Source of the DNA: Paraburkholderia caledonica NBRC 102488
GTDB taxonomy: Bacteria > Pseudomonadota > Gammaproteobacteria > Burkholderiales > Burkholderiaceae
Direction of reading: 5' to 3'
Assembly (NCBI RefSeq): GCF_000685095.1
Contig: NZ_BAYE01000013.1
Span: forward strand, 62,001 to 126,000
DNA length: 64,000 nucleotides
Positions 24,620-33,339 of the stretch are shown here, piece after piece (positions within the stretch are counted from its first letter, which is position 1; the number at the start of each line of letters is the position of its first letter). The translations under genes and the position numbers were made by a program. Below the pieces are notes generated by a model. That model was not told the DNA's origin and made no database searches. It saw nothing but the letters and a program-made list of their open reading frames with translations.

Positions 24620-25281
24620 AAAAAATATGGATTGGAATTTTACTCGTCTGTGCGCCTTTGCTGCAGGCTTTTGCGCAGGACATTCCTGGAAGCTCCACAA
24701 CAGTTGCAATTCAGAGCGCGAAGTTCATTTTTTCCTGTAGCGGGAGCCTTGGCACCCAATTCATTACAGTATCTTTTGCTGATGGGCATCTAGGCGATCT
24801 GCGTCAAGTCGCCTCACAGCGACTAGACGAGACAGATGATTGCGCACAAGTAACGTGGACGGTTCAACCGGAAAAATCAGATGCTCAACTGATCATGGCT
24901 AACCCTGGAAGGCTAGGACTCGATGCACAAATGCTGGTTTTTTACGCGGACCGAGACGGCGTCGAATTTTCTGGGAATTTACCCGTAGCGGCCGATCCCT
25001 TTGGTACAGGTCAGTTTCGGGCGATAGGCGCCGATGCCTATGGGAACTGGGAGCGACTCTATGCTTTCAAGGATCGCAAGCTATATGTTGAGCAAGAATT
25101 AATCTTGATGCGATCGGGAAGTGTGTGTTTAGAGCGTAGCGGAACCGTAAAACTGAATCTTCCATGTGCCGGACAGACGACCAACGCCACGTCCCTAAAA
25201 AATGTCTGTGTCAGGGCGCGTAATGGCAAAGTAGAAATAATGCCGTTGCGTGCTTGCACGTCGCTAAAAATGCGGCAGTGA
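24616..25281 (+). CDS. Secreted periplasmic protein, probable immunity partner of the effector
   Basis: 221 residues starting at TTG inside the effector stop (TTGA). The N-terminus is a signal peptide (KKIWIGILLVCAPLLQAFAQ), so the product acts in the periplasm, where an incoming peptidoglycan hydrolase would act. Four cysteines (FSCSG, DDCAQ, LPCAG and one near the C-terminus) could form disulfides. I do not recognise the family. Coupling to the effector, export and low GC all fit an immunity protein; this is inference from context. Confidence 0.7.
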   Translation: MKKIWIGILLVCAPLLQAFAQDIPGSSTTVAIQSAKFIFSCSGSLGTQFITVSFADGHLGDLRQVASQRLDETDDCAQVTWTVQPEKSDAQLIMANPGRLGLDAQMLVFYADRDGVEFSGNLPVAADPFGTGQFRAIGADAYGNWERLYAFKDRKLYVEQELILMRSGSVCLERSGTVKLNLPCAGQTTNATSLKNVCVRARNGKVEIMPLRACTSLKMRQ

Positions 25282-25571
25282 CGCCAGAGCCATTCGTCAA
25301 TGGTTACTGAGTACCGCGTTAGGGTGATCCGTGTACCGCCGTTGCCGGTGATGAGAGCGTTTTATGGTCGCGGTCTGATGCGGCCCACCTGGCCGTCACT
25401 GTACGACGATTATGGAAAAATTAAGAGTTTTTCCAATAATAATTCACGACACTATTCGGACTCGCGAATTTCGGCAACAACAGCGCGGGCTTTTCTGTGT
25501 TTGGGAACACTTTATGAGAAAAGCTAACTTGCTGCGAATTGCGGATGAAGGGATCACTACTGAGACAATCA

Positions 25572-25740
25572 ATGATCGGCCTTATCCGCCTCAATGACGC
25601 CACGGACCACCGCGGCGAAGTCGTCACTGTTTCCGACACGATGCACTATGGCGGACGCCGTGTCGCCCGCGATGGCGATCTTTGTAGAATGTCCGCTGCA
25701 TCCGGTGAAGCCCGCAGTCGCGAACACAGCAGTGTCCTCG
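25572..25740 (+). pseudogene. PAAR-domain protein remnant
   Basis: ATG at 25572 opens MIGLIRLNDATDHRGEVVTV and continues SDTMHYGGRRVARDGDL, a clear PAAR spike-tip start (GD-x-TDHGG, then GR-x-VAR-x-GD). After GDL the pattern continues in the next frame as VECPLHPVKP, so one extra T in the run at 25681-25683 breaks it. The second half of the domain is not recognisable. The 290 bases between the immunity gene and this remnant (25282-25571) hold only short ORFs without a recognisable product. An intact neighbour would have capped VgrG. Confidence 0.7.
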
Positions 25741-25821
25741 CATCCAATTCACGACGTCGACACCCCGCGCACCATCATCACAACAGCCTCCCGAGCAGAT
25801 CCCGCCAACACCCCTCCCGCC

Positions 25822-27531
25822 TCAGGGCCTCCCAGCCTGATAGCACGACTGCGCGCCGCTCGTCTGATAGATAAGCCGATAGCCGCTCGTGGCCGTCGCA
25901 CCCGCTTGCCTGGAGGCCAGCGTCAGCCAGCCTTTCCTGGTCTGCGGCAATGGCTCGATCACATAGGCGGCGAGGTGCGGATCGGTTGTGGCCGCATCGG
26001 CCCGACAATGCGCCGCACATGCGACAGGCGCTCCGCATACCAGCCGAGAAACGGACGATATGCGGGACCGGCGTAGTGACTGTCGATGATCATCCACGGA
26101 TCGTGTCCGGGCTGTCCCAGGTTCGCGGCGGTGTCGGTCGGGCCCAGCAGCGCCAGGAAGTCGCCGCCAAGCCGCGAATCCGGCTGGCCCATCCGGCTCA
26201 GGTCGTACTTCGCGCGGTCGGCACCGGCCTGCAGATCGCTGAAGCGCGTACCCGTCCACGTGATGACGTGCGCGAGCTTGTAGTCGGCGGCGAACGTGCC
26301 GCTGCCTACCGTGTCTTTTTGCGCCACATCGAGCAGATCGCCGGGCAGCAGGCATTGCTCCATCGACAACTGATCGGTCGCGAGTCCCGCGAAGTTGTAG
26401 ACCCACGACGTGAAGTTGGAGCAGTCCGCGCCGTTCCACATCAGCGCCGAACCGATGGCGGGCGGCATTTGCGCCGTGGAGGTCTGGACACTCTGCGAAC
26501 CGTCCGCGCCGCGCCGCGCCGCGCCGCGCGGTGCAGGTCATTTTCGGGGAATGCGGATCGGCCGCGCCGCCGCTGGTGCTGCCCGCCGACGAATCGCGAT
26601 GTTCGATGCTTGCGGTGTTTTCCCGCGGCGTCCAGCACGGAACGTGATGGTAGAAGTAGTTGAGGTTCTGATCGACCCAATAGTTTTCCCTTGCCATCAC
26701 GAGTTCGCGCCTGAACGTGTCGATGTCCGTGCAGGCAGGCGGCGCCGAGATCGCGCCATAAATGGCCGCGTGCGGTCCCCACGTGCTCGTGGTCGGATAG
26801 GTCGACCAGTTCGTGCTCGTCATGCCCGGCACGAGCGACGCCTGCACACTGTTCTTGCGTCCCTGAAAAGCCACAGGTTTTCATTGAGCAACGCCACGCG
26901 GTCGCCGCACGCGCTCGCCGACCCGCTTGCGGTCTGGTGGTCTGAAGCCCGCGTGGCCCCGAGCATCGCGAGCGCGGTTACGCCCGAGTGGTTCAGCGGG
27001 TTCGTCGCAAAGTTTTCGGCGCCGGTCGTGACGTAGCAGGCGTCGTCCGCGGGCGCGATGAGCGAGCCGTCCGCTGCGACATTCGACGCAGTGAGCCCGC
27101 CCGCCGTCTGCGCATCGACGACCACCGCGCTCGAATACGGCGTGATGACCATCGTCGACGGCTCGGCGAGAAACACCGCGGACAACACGGATTGTCCGAC
27201 CGGTGCGCGCACGCCGGTCGCTTCCTCGGTGTAGCTGCCGCCGGTCGATTGCGCGAGCAGCGGCCAGCGCGAGGCGCGCGGCAACACGAAGTGGCCGTCG
27301 GCGTCGGTGACGACAATCGGGAGCGGTGTCGCTGCCGCATGCCCGTTTGCGTCGACGGCGTAGGCGGGAAACTGTCGCCCCGCAAACTGTCCCGAGACAG
27401 ACGCTGCCGCTGATCGAAGGCTGCGGGCAGGCAGTACTGCCGCAGCCGGCAAGGGCGACTGGCAGCAGCGGGAGCAGGGTGAGGAGGGTGAGGAGGGCGG
27501 TAAAAGCGCCCGAAGCGCGCGGGAAATACAT
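25822..27531 (-). pseudogene. Decayed lipoprotein gene with NlpC/P60-like domain
   Basis: The reading frame must be changed at least four times to give one protein. Part 1 (from 27531) is a lipoprotein signal, LLPLLPVALAGCGS. Part 2 (about 27390-26870) reads like a carboxypeptidase-regulatory-type domain, VVTDADGHFVLPRASRWPLL. Part 3 (about 26865-26530) contains YWVDQNLNYFYHHVPCWTP. Part 4 (about 26510-26010) is NlpC/P60-like, with candidate Cys in WNGADCSNFTSW and His in AHVITWTG. Part 5 (to 25822) ends GYRLIYQTSG. Breaks sit at an AGAC duplication (27395-27402), a T run near 26868, the (CCGCG)5 tract and near 26010. It converges with the T6SS island. Confidence 0.72.
26504..26528. repeat. 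Pentanucleotide tract (CCGCG)5 inside a coding region
   Basis: Five uninterrupted copies of CCGCG on the + strand (CGCGG on the coding strand). Reading frames on its two sides do not match with five copies. By counting, six or three copies would join the upstream frame ending MTCTA to the downstream frame beginning GSQSVQTSTAQ. Slipped-strand mispairing in such tracts is a known route of reversible on/off switching. Other frameshifts in the same gene mean that copy change alone would not restore it here. Confidence 0.85.
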
Positions 27532-27677
27532 TGTTGTCTCTCAGCTTCTCGTGAATCTGTGTTGGAACGTCATCAAGAGCAACGCAGCTTACAAAGCAAC
27601 TTGACGCAGAGTGACGAGCGCGGCACACGTTATGCGAACCATCGGAGGAAGCTTTCTCAACCGGCAAGGAGATGAAA

Positions 27678-27911
27678 ATGGCTCAGCATCTGGCTCGTTC
27701 GCAGAACCACCGCCATCCGGACCAACCGCGAATGGAAGAGATCACGCGCGCGCTCGAAGGAGCCGCGTTTCCCTCTACGCGTGACAAACTGGTCGATTAT
27801 GCAGAGCGCAAGGGCGCCGACGGCGAGGTCCTGGCCGTGCTTAGGAGAATGGGCGACCGCCATTTCGACAGCGTCTCGGCTGTCGTTCGCGAGGCATCGA
27901 ACGTCGAGTAG
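27678..27911 (+). CDS. Small DUF2795-family protein
   Basis: 77 residues. The core ALEGAAFPSTRDKLVDYAERKGADGEVLAVLRRMGDRHFDSVSAV matches DUF2795, a small helical domain frequent in Burkholderiales and actinobacteria and often stress-related, with no defined activity. ATG 27678 is chosen because AAGGAG lies 6 bases before it; the ATG two codons upstream is too close. It stands alone between the decayed lipoprotein gene and the leftward sulfur cluster. Confidence 0.75.
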   Translation: MAQHLARSQNHRHPDQPRMEEITRALEGAAFPSTRDKLVDYAERKGADGEVLAVLRRMGDRHFDSVSAVVREASNVE

Positions 27912-28013
27912 CGCTGCTGGCATGTCTTTAGAGATCGCGGCGGCTCGTGCAGGCCTTGCGCGCAATGACATGAACAGCCTGACAGCGCTTTGCGATGTCG
28001 AAGCCAGCGGCCA

Positions 28014-28691
28014 TCAAGACCCGCGTAAATCGCCAGAATTGAGCACCAGCGCAAGCGTGCCGACCACGATGAAACTAAACGCCCACACGGCGTCAAGGTT
28101 GAACCAGCTGCGCGACACGAACTTGAGCCCTAGATAGCGATACACGAGCCACGCGATCAGTCCGCCGGCGAGCACCATGGCCGCGGCATGCACGCCGGAT
28201 ACCAGCAGCGCCATGCCGAGCCGCGCTTCTATCAATGTCTGCGCCGCCTGGTGCGCCCGGTCGGCATCGTCGGCGCGGCAAAGGCCCAGGTAGATCGGCA
28301 CGAGCATCAACCCGGCACCGTGCGCAATCGCTATGGCGAACGACCACAGCGCAAGCCGCGATGGCGCGATCCGGGCGAGCACACGCGGGTGCCGTCGCCA
28401 GAGCAGCAGGACAACGCCGAAGCCGATCACGAGCACGCTCGCGCCAGTCTGGATCTCGCGCTGCCACGCAAACACGACGGCGAGCATGGCAAACGGCATC
28501 ACCATCAGAAAGATGGCCAGCACATGTCCGGCCGCCAGATAGAAAAGAGCGGTAAAAAGCGCACGCGAGCGCCGTTGCATCAGAGCGTTCGACACCGCAA
28601 GCGGCCATCCCATCGCCGGGTTGGCGCCGTGATAGCAACCGCTTGCGACGACCGCGAGCCAGAGGCCGGTCTGCGACCAGCCGCCGCTCAA
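28014..28691 (-). CDS. Polytopic membrane protein coupled to methanethiol oxidase gene
   Basis: About 225 residues starting with TTG inside the stop of the upstream gene (TTGA), so translation is coupled. Roughly six hydrophobic helices. Two helices carry histidine-glycine motifs, GCYHGANPAMGWP near the N-terminus and AIAHGAGLMLVP in the middle, suggestive of metal or heme handling, but I do not recognise the family. Its job is probably tied to SBP56, for instance cofactor supply or export; this is inference from coupling only. Confidence 0.7.
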   Translation of the reverse strand: MSGGWSQTGLWLAVVASGCYHGANPAMGWPLAVSNALMQRRSRALFTALFYLAAGHVLAIFLMVMPFAMLAVVFAWQREIQTGASVLVIGFGVVLLLWRRHPRVLARIAPSRLALWSFAIAIAHGAGLMLVPIYLGLCRADDADRAHQAAQTLIEARLGMALLVSGVHAAAMVLAGGLIAWLVYRYLGLKFVSRSWFNLDAVWAFSFIVVGTLALVLNSGDLRGS

Positions 28692-30094
28692 ATGCCCACC
28701 GACGGGTAGCAGAACGAATCCGTCGAGCAGTCCCCCCCTTCCAGGCGAATCTGGTGCGCGCGGTAGCCATCGGGAAACTTCACCCAGAAGTCGTCGGCGA
28801 GTGTCAGGCCGCCGCCAGGATCGGCATGCGCCATGACTTGCGCCGCGGGCACGCCGTTCGGATAGAACTGGTTGTCCCACGTCGAGTACAGCGAGTTGGT
28901 CCAGTACACGCGCTTGCCGTCGCGGCTGATCTCGACCATCTGCGGGCCGCCTGCAAACGCCTCGCCGTTCGGGTGCGGCGTGCGCCGCACGATCCCGCCG
29001 AGATGAACCGAACCGGCGAGCTTCGGCTTGCGCGGCTCGGTCACGTCGTACTGCCGCATTTCGCCGGTGCCCCAGCAGGCAACGTAGAGAAATTTGTCGT
29101 CGATGGAAAGATCGATGTCGGTGACGAGCGGCGGCACCGCGCCGAAACCCTGCAGCAACGGCGGCAGCGACGCCGCGTCGGCCGGCTCGGGCGGAATGGT
29201 CGCCGTCTTCTCGATGTGGAACTGGCCGCCTTCGCGCCACCATGTCCAGATCGAGCCTTCGAGGTTGGTCGTGTCGACCACCACGCCGATAAAGCCATAC
29301 TCCCGGCTCGGATCGTGGGCGGGACGCACTTCCAGTGCCATTTGATGATTCGCGCCGAGGTCTATCGTCTGGACATTGCGCCGGGCGCGCAGATCCCAGA
29401 AGTGGACTGCGTGGCCGTATTTGTTCGACAGAAGATCCTCGGGCACGATGCCGTTCTCGAACTGCGGCGGCAACGCCCATTCGCTCGACACCATGTAGTC
29501 GCGCGGCAGATTCCACCAGAAATCGTAATGTTTCTCCTGCGGTCCGCGATCGATTTCCCAGCGGCCGAGCACGTCGAACGTTTCACAGTCCATGATGAAG
29601 ATGCCCGGCGGCCCGTCTGTGCCATCCGGCCCCGCGCCACCGAGCGTACTGATGTAAATGCCCTCGGGGCCGCAATGAACCGTGTGCGGACGCGAGTAGC
29701 CCGTCTTGCGAAAAATTTCCTCGGGCTCGATGATCTTGTGAATCCGCGCCTGCGTCGGATGCGGCTTCGTATCGACGATGTAAATACGCGACGAGCGCAT
29801 ACCCGGAATAATCAGAAAGCGCCGCTCGAGGAACGCGTGGCCGGTCAGCGGCGACAGCGCCGACGAACACGCATTCCAGCCGAAATGATGGAATTCGTCG
29901 CCCTTGTTCGGCACCGGCACTGTGTGGACCACCTGGCTGTAGGTCGGCGAGCCGGGCTTGACGTCGATAACGGCGAGCGCGTCGGGCTGCGAAAAATCGG
30001 GGCTGAGCAGGAGCGTGTACGCGTATTCTTCCGCGGGCGCATCCATTGCAAGTTTTGGCGACGCGTGGAACGTGGGATCCGGGCGCATACCCAT
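28688..30094 (-). CDS. Selenium-binding protein 56 family, probable methanethiol oxidase
   Basis: 468 residues of the SBP56/SELENBP1 beta-propeller family: YAYTLLLSPDFSQPDALAVIDV, GDEFHHFGWNACSS, RPHTVHCGPEGIYISTLG, DFWWNLPRDYMVSSEWA, SIWTWWREGGQFHIEK and DIDLSIDDKFLYVACWGTGEMRQYDV are all highly typical. Characterised bacterial members (MtoX) oxidise methanethiol to formaldehyde, H2S and H2O2 and use copper. There is no obvious signal peptide. The RBS GAGGAG precedes ATG 30094. It lies 190 bases after a sulfonate-type binding protein gene and is coupled to a membrane protein gene, so sulfur acquisition or detoxification is the likely theme. Confidence 0.93.
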   Translation of the reverse strand: MGMRPDPTFHASPKLAMDAPAEEYAYTLLLSPDFSQPDALAVIDVKPGSPTYSQVVHTVPVPNKGDEFHHFGWNACSSALSPLTGHAFLERRFLIIPGMRSSRIYIVDTKPHPTQARIHKIIEPEEIFRKTGYSRPHTVHCGPEGIYISTLGGAGPDGTDGPPGIFIMDCETFDVLGRWEIDRGPQEKHYDFWWNLPRDYMVSSEWALPPQFENGIVPEDLLSNKYGHAVHFWDLRARRNVQTIDLGANHQMALEVRPAHDPSREYGFIGVVVDTTNLEGSIWTWWREGGQFHIEKTATIPPEPADAASLPPLLQGFGAVPPLVTDIDLSIDDKFLYVACWGTGEMRQYDVTEPRKPKLAGSVHLGGIVRRTPHPNGEAFAGGPQMVEISRDGKRVYWTNSLYSTWDNQFYPNGVPAAQVMAHADPGGGLTLADDFWVKFPDGYRAHQIRLEGGDCSTDSFCYPSVGI

Positions 30095-30284
30095 GACGGC
30101 TCTCCTCTGTCTGATCGCGCGCGGGCTTGCCGCCGAGCGCGCTCCGGCTTTAGATGTAGTTCACGGCGGCGCCGAGAGCAACCGGAACTTTCATGGAGCT
30201 TGCTGGCGCCGATCTTGCCAGCGCCGTGCGTCGCAGCGCCTTAAGCGCTCCGTCGGTCGCCATCGGGCGTCCGCGCTGTCGTCC

Positions 30285-31286
30285 TTACGCGAGGTTCGGC
30301 GGGCCGGCCCTCAGCACGTCGACGTGTTTGGGGATCAATCCAAGGTCAAGAAACGCATCCGCGATTTGCTGCTGCTCGGCGAGAATGGCGCGAGTGATCC
30401 GCTCCGTGCCGAACTGCTGACGTGCCACGACGACATCCACGACCGGTTTCGGCAAGCCCCATAGCTGCGCCAGTTCGCTCGACATCTGATCCTTGTTGAG
30501 GCTGCCCCATTGATCGACTTTCTCGATCTCTTCGATCACGATCCGTATCACGTCGGGGTTCTTCGCTGCATAACTCTGCGACGAGAAGTAGTAGCCGCGA
30601 TTGCCCACGACGCCGCTGGCATCCGCCAGTACCCGCGCACCGAGCGACTTTTGCGCGGCGGCAAAGAAGGGGTCCCAGATCACCCATGCGTCGATGGACG
30701 CGCGCTCGAACGCAGCGCGTGCGTCGGCGGGAGCGAGAAAGGCGACGTTCACGTCGGCATACTGCAAGCCATGCTGACGCAGCAGCTTGACGAGAAAATA
30801 GTGGACGTTGCTGCCGCGATTAAGCGCAATCTTTTTGCCCTTCAAATCAGCTATCGAACGGATTGGCGAACCCGGTGGCACCAGCACGGCTTCGGATTGC
30901 GGTCGCGGAACCGTCGCTGCCACATAGGCGAGCGGCGCGCCGGCCGCCTGCGCAAAGATCGGCGGTGCTTCGCCGACATCGCCGAAGTCAATCGAGCCTA
31001 CGTTTAGCGCTTCCAGTTGCACGGGGCCCGCAGCGAACTCGGTCCAGCTCACCGATACGTTCAGCGGCGCCAGCCTTTTTTCGAGGGTGCCGCGGCCCTT
31101 CAGCAGATTCAGATAACCCTTCTGGTTGCCGATTCGCAAAGCGCGTGGCCCGCGCGCTGGTGCCCCTGGCGCCGGCGCTTGCGCAAGAGCGAGCGGTGCG
31201 GCCACTGCGGCTGCCGCGGCTACTGCAGCGCCGGTGGAAAGCTGGAGAAATGCGCGGCGATTGGGGCGTGTCTTTGTCGTGGACAT
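30285..31286 (-). CDS. ABC transporter substrate-binding protein, aliphatic sulfonate (SsuA-like)
   Basis: 333 residues with a twin-arginine-type signal (RRAFLQLSTGAAVAAAAAVAAPLALAQ) and the NMT1/SsuA-like binding fold: LRIGNQKGYLNLLKGRGTLEKRL, then VSWTEFAAGPVQLEALNVGSIDFGDVGEAPPIFAQAAG, diagnostic of the sulfonate/taurine branch. It should bind an alkanesulfonate or similar sulfur compound in the periplasm. No permease or ATPase gene (ssuBC) follows, so it either shares a transporter encoded elsewhere or has been recruited to the SBP56 cluster. The 287 bases upstream separate it from the divergent oxygenase gene. Confidence 0.88.
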   Translation of the reverse strand: MSTTKTRPNRRAFLQLSTGAAVAAAAAVAAPLALAQAPAPGAPARGPRALRIGNQKGYLNLLKGRGTLEKRLAPLNVSVSWTEFAAGPVQLEALNVGSIDFGDVGEAPPIFAQAAGAPLAYVAATVPRPQSEAVLVPPGSPIRSIADLKGKKIALNRGSNVHYFLVKLLRQHGLQYADVNVAFLAPADARAAFERASIDAWVIWDPFFAAAQKSLGARVLADASGVVGNRGYYFSSQSYAAKNPDVIRIVIEEIEKVDQWGSLNKDQMSSELAQLWGLPKPVVDVVVARQQFGTERITRAILAEQQQIADAFLDLGLIPKHVDVLRAGPPNLA

Positions 31287-31573
31287 GGCGGTCGGGAAGG
31301 TTAGGGATGCATCTGGCGAGCCATCCTACCTGCGGGCGCGAAGTTGACGAACAGATCTTTTGCCGTAAGCAAATGACGACAGCTGGAATAGAGGGGAGCG
31401 TTGGATTCCGAAGGGAGCAGTTCCCGGTTGCGGTGAGTCAGACGGCCATTGAACCGCCATATGGCCTACCGCACATAACGCGGCAATCGGCCCATGACAA
31501 ACTGCAAGGAAGAACCTGGCTATTCCCAGGACGAAACCACCATCCACTCTGCGACCACACTGCATGAGGAGCT

Positions 31574-32407
31574 ATGGAAAGTGCCTCGAATCAGGATTTG
31601 GACTCCGTATTGAAGCAGGTGACCGACGAAAGGCTCGACGCATTGAGCGAGGAGATGGACACAGTCGGCATAAGCGCACTTCGGGACGTCCTTTCTCCGG
31701 CTGAAATTGCAATGGCGGGCAACTACGTTCAGCGCGAACTGGACAAGCATGAACGCCAGCACTTTATTTACGCCGGACGCCCGTGGCTCGATGCCTCACC
31801 GCTCGCGACGTTTGGGCAATCGCCGCATCTGCGGCGCATACTCGCGGGGTTGTACCGGCGAGGCACCGGGCGAGCCGCACCCGATATAGACATCGTTGCC
31901 GCGCTTCGCGTGCTGTCGGGCGACCTGGGACTCAAGGCATCCAACCTGTTTCACTACGACACCTATGTCGTCACCGCGCTGTTGCCGCTGATCATTCCGA
32001 ACGCCCCGAACGAGCCGCGCGGCGATCTCGTGATGTATCCGAACCTGCGCCGGGTGCGGTCTTCATCGGTAATTAACCTGGCCGAAAAAGCACTGGTGCA
32101 AAATTCACTGACGCGCTCGGTACTCGCGCGAGAAACGGTGCAGCGTGCGCTCGGCGCACGCATCTTGCGGCTGGAGCCGGGCAATCTGTATTTTTTCTGG
32201 GGAATGAGATCGCTCCACGCGAACCAGGCGTGCCTGCCGCACAGCGTGAGATCCACGGTCCTGTTTCATTTTGCCAACCCGCACTCGGGAGGCGCGGTGG
32301 ACAGACTGCGCGAGTGGGCTCATCACAGGAATTCCGCGCCGTCCGAGCGTGCGAAGCTTCCGCTCACCCAAGCTCCCAATAGTTTCGACGATCAGACTCC
32401 CCGATAG
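31574..32407 (+). CDS. Phytanoyl-CoA dioxygenase-like (2OG/Fe(II)) protein
   Basis: 277 residues. NLFHYDTYVVTALLPLIIP gives an HxD pair (His127, Asp129). FFWGMRSLHANQACLPHSVRSTVLFHF gives the distal His215 and a following Arg, the layout HxD...H...R of 2-oxoglutarate/Fe(II) oxygenases of the phytanoyl-CoA type. The N-terminal 100 residues and C-terminal 40 residues are unremarkable and soluble. The RBS GAGGAG lies 5 bases before the ATG. The substrate is unknown. It converges on the TupA-like ATP-grasp gene (53-base gap). Assignment rests on the motif layout only. Confidence 0.6.
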   Translation: MESASNQDLDSVLKQVTDERLDALSEEMDTVGISALRDVLSPAEIAMAGNYVQRELDKHERQHFIYAGRPWLDASPLATFGQSPHLRRILAGLYRRGTGRAAPDIDIVAALRVLSGDLGLKASNLFHYDTYVVTALLPLIIPNAPNEPRGDLVMYPNLRRVRSSSVINLAEKALVQNSLTRSVLARETVQRALGARILRLEPGNLYFFWGMRSLHANQACLPHSVRSTVLFHFANPHSGGAVDRLREWAHHRNSAPSERAKLPLTQAPNSFDDQTPR

Positions 32408-32460
32408 TCGCAATGAACCTCGGTCGGTCGTGCGACCGTTTTTCTCAGAGTGAGAAAGCG

Positions 32461-33339
32461 TTACGTTAGAAGCCGGCCCCACTCGAAATCGACGCGATCG
32501 GGCCTCATGGGCACCACGCCAGCGCCTGGCGTGAACGTGAGTTCGCCGAAGTACACTGCATTGCCCGGCGCATACAAGTCGACGCGAACATAGTTGAAGT
32601 CTTCGGCCAGTACAGCGGCCATGTCCAGTATCGAATTCAGATTCTCCGGAGGCGGTGGCGGCATCGTGCTACGGGCGTACGGGCCAATGCCCACGTCGAG
32701 ATGATTCCAGTGAACATCGAATACGTCGCCACGCGTGTTACTGCCGAACCGGTCCGAGATGACGACGATATACATCATCGGTCGTCCCGACTTTCCGCCG
32801 AAGCAGTGAACCTTGTAGTCAGCGGGAATCTGGCGATGCTCGTCGAGAAGAAGTTCTTCGAAGAAAATCCGTGGCCGAATCTGCCGGTAGTGACGCTCCC
32901 TTGCAATCTGGTAGAAGTCCGTAGACATCCAGCGGTTGGCCAAAGTGCGCAACCCGTCGAAAGTGACTTTCGACTTGTCCTGCACGATCTCCACAAAGCT
33001 ACTGCCATGATTCGCTTTCATCACAAAGGCGTCGGGCAGTGCATCGAAGACCGACTGCGTGAAATCGTCGGGCGACGAAATCAGTGGGACCAGATGTTGT
33101 TCGCCAACTTTCGCCTTGACATAGTCTCTCACGGTCAACTTATCGGTCAACGCGGCATATCGCGGGTCTGGCCGTAAGCTGCGCTGCAGGATTTTCTCGT
33201 TGAATGTCGTGGGACGAAACAATCTCGGAAAGCGCCCGATGTGCTTGCGATGCAGAAGGCTGAGGAACAGCGCATCGGGAAGCAACTGTTTTGCGTTGTC
33301 CTTCATCAACTGAAGGATCGCACTGGACGGCTGCCACAT
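32461..33339 (-). CDS. TupA-like ATP-grasp protein
   Basis: 292 residues matching the TupA-like ATP-grasp family: HIGRFPRLFRPTTFNEKI near the start, then DKLTVRDYVKAKVGEQHLVPLI, ALPDAFVMKANHGSSFV, RIFFEELL, ADYKVHCFGGK, and FNYVRVDLYAPGNAVYFGELTFTPGAGV, where Asp and Glu are metal-binding residues. Family members are found in polysaccharide and teichuronopeptide synthesis, forming amide or similar bonds. The RBS GGAGATAG precedes ATG 33339. No capsule or LPS cluster is visible around it, so its acceptor is unknown. Confidence 0.85.
   Translation of the reverse strand: MWQPSSAILQLMKDNAKQLLPDALFLSLLHRKHIGRFPRLFRPTTFNEKILQRSLRPDPRYAALTDKLTVRDYVKAKVGEQHLVPLISSPDDFTQSVFDALPDAFVMKANHGSSFVEIVQDKSKVTFDGLRTLANRWMSTDFYQIARERHYRQIRPRIFFEELLLDEHRQIPADYKVHCFGGKSGRPMMYIVVISDRFGSNTRGDVFDVHWNHLDVGIGPYARSTMPPPPPENLNSILDMAAVLAEDFNYVRVDLYAPGNAVYFGELTFTPGAGVVPMRPDRVDFEWGRLLT

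Noticed and set aside
28643..30244. 533-codon rightward frame opposite SBP56
   Set aside because: Antisense shadow, Arg-rich with no family features; the - strand encodes a typical SBP56 protein.
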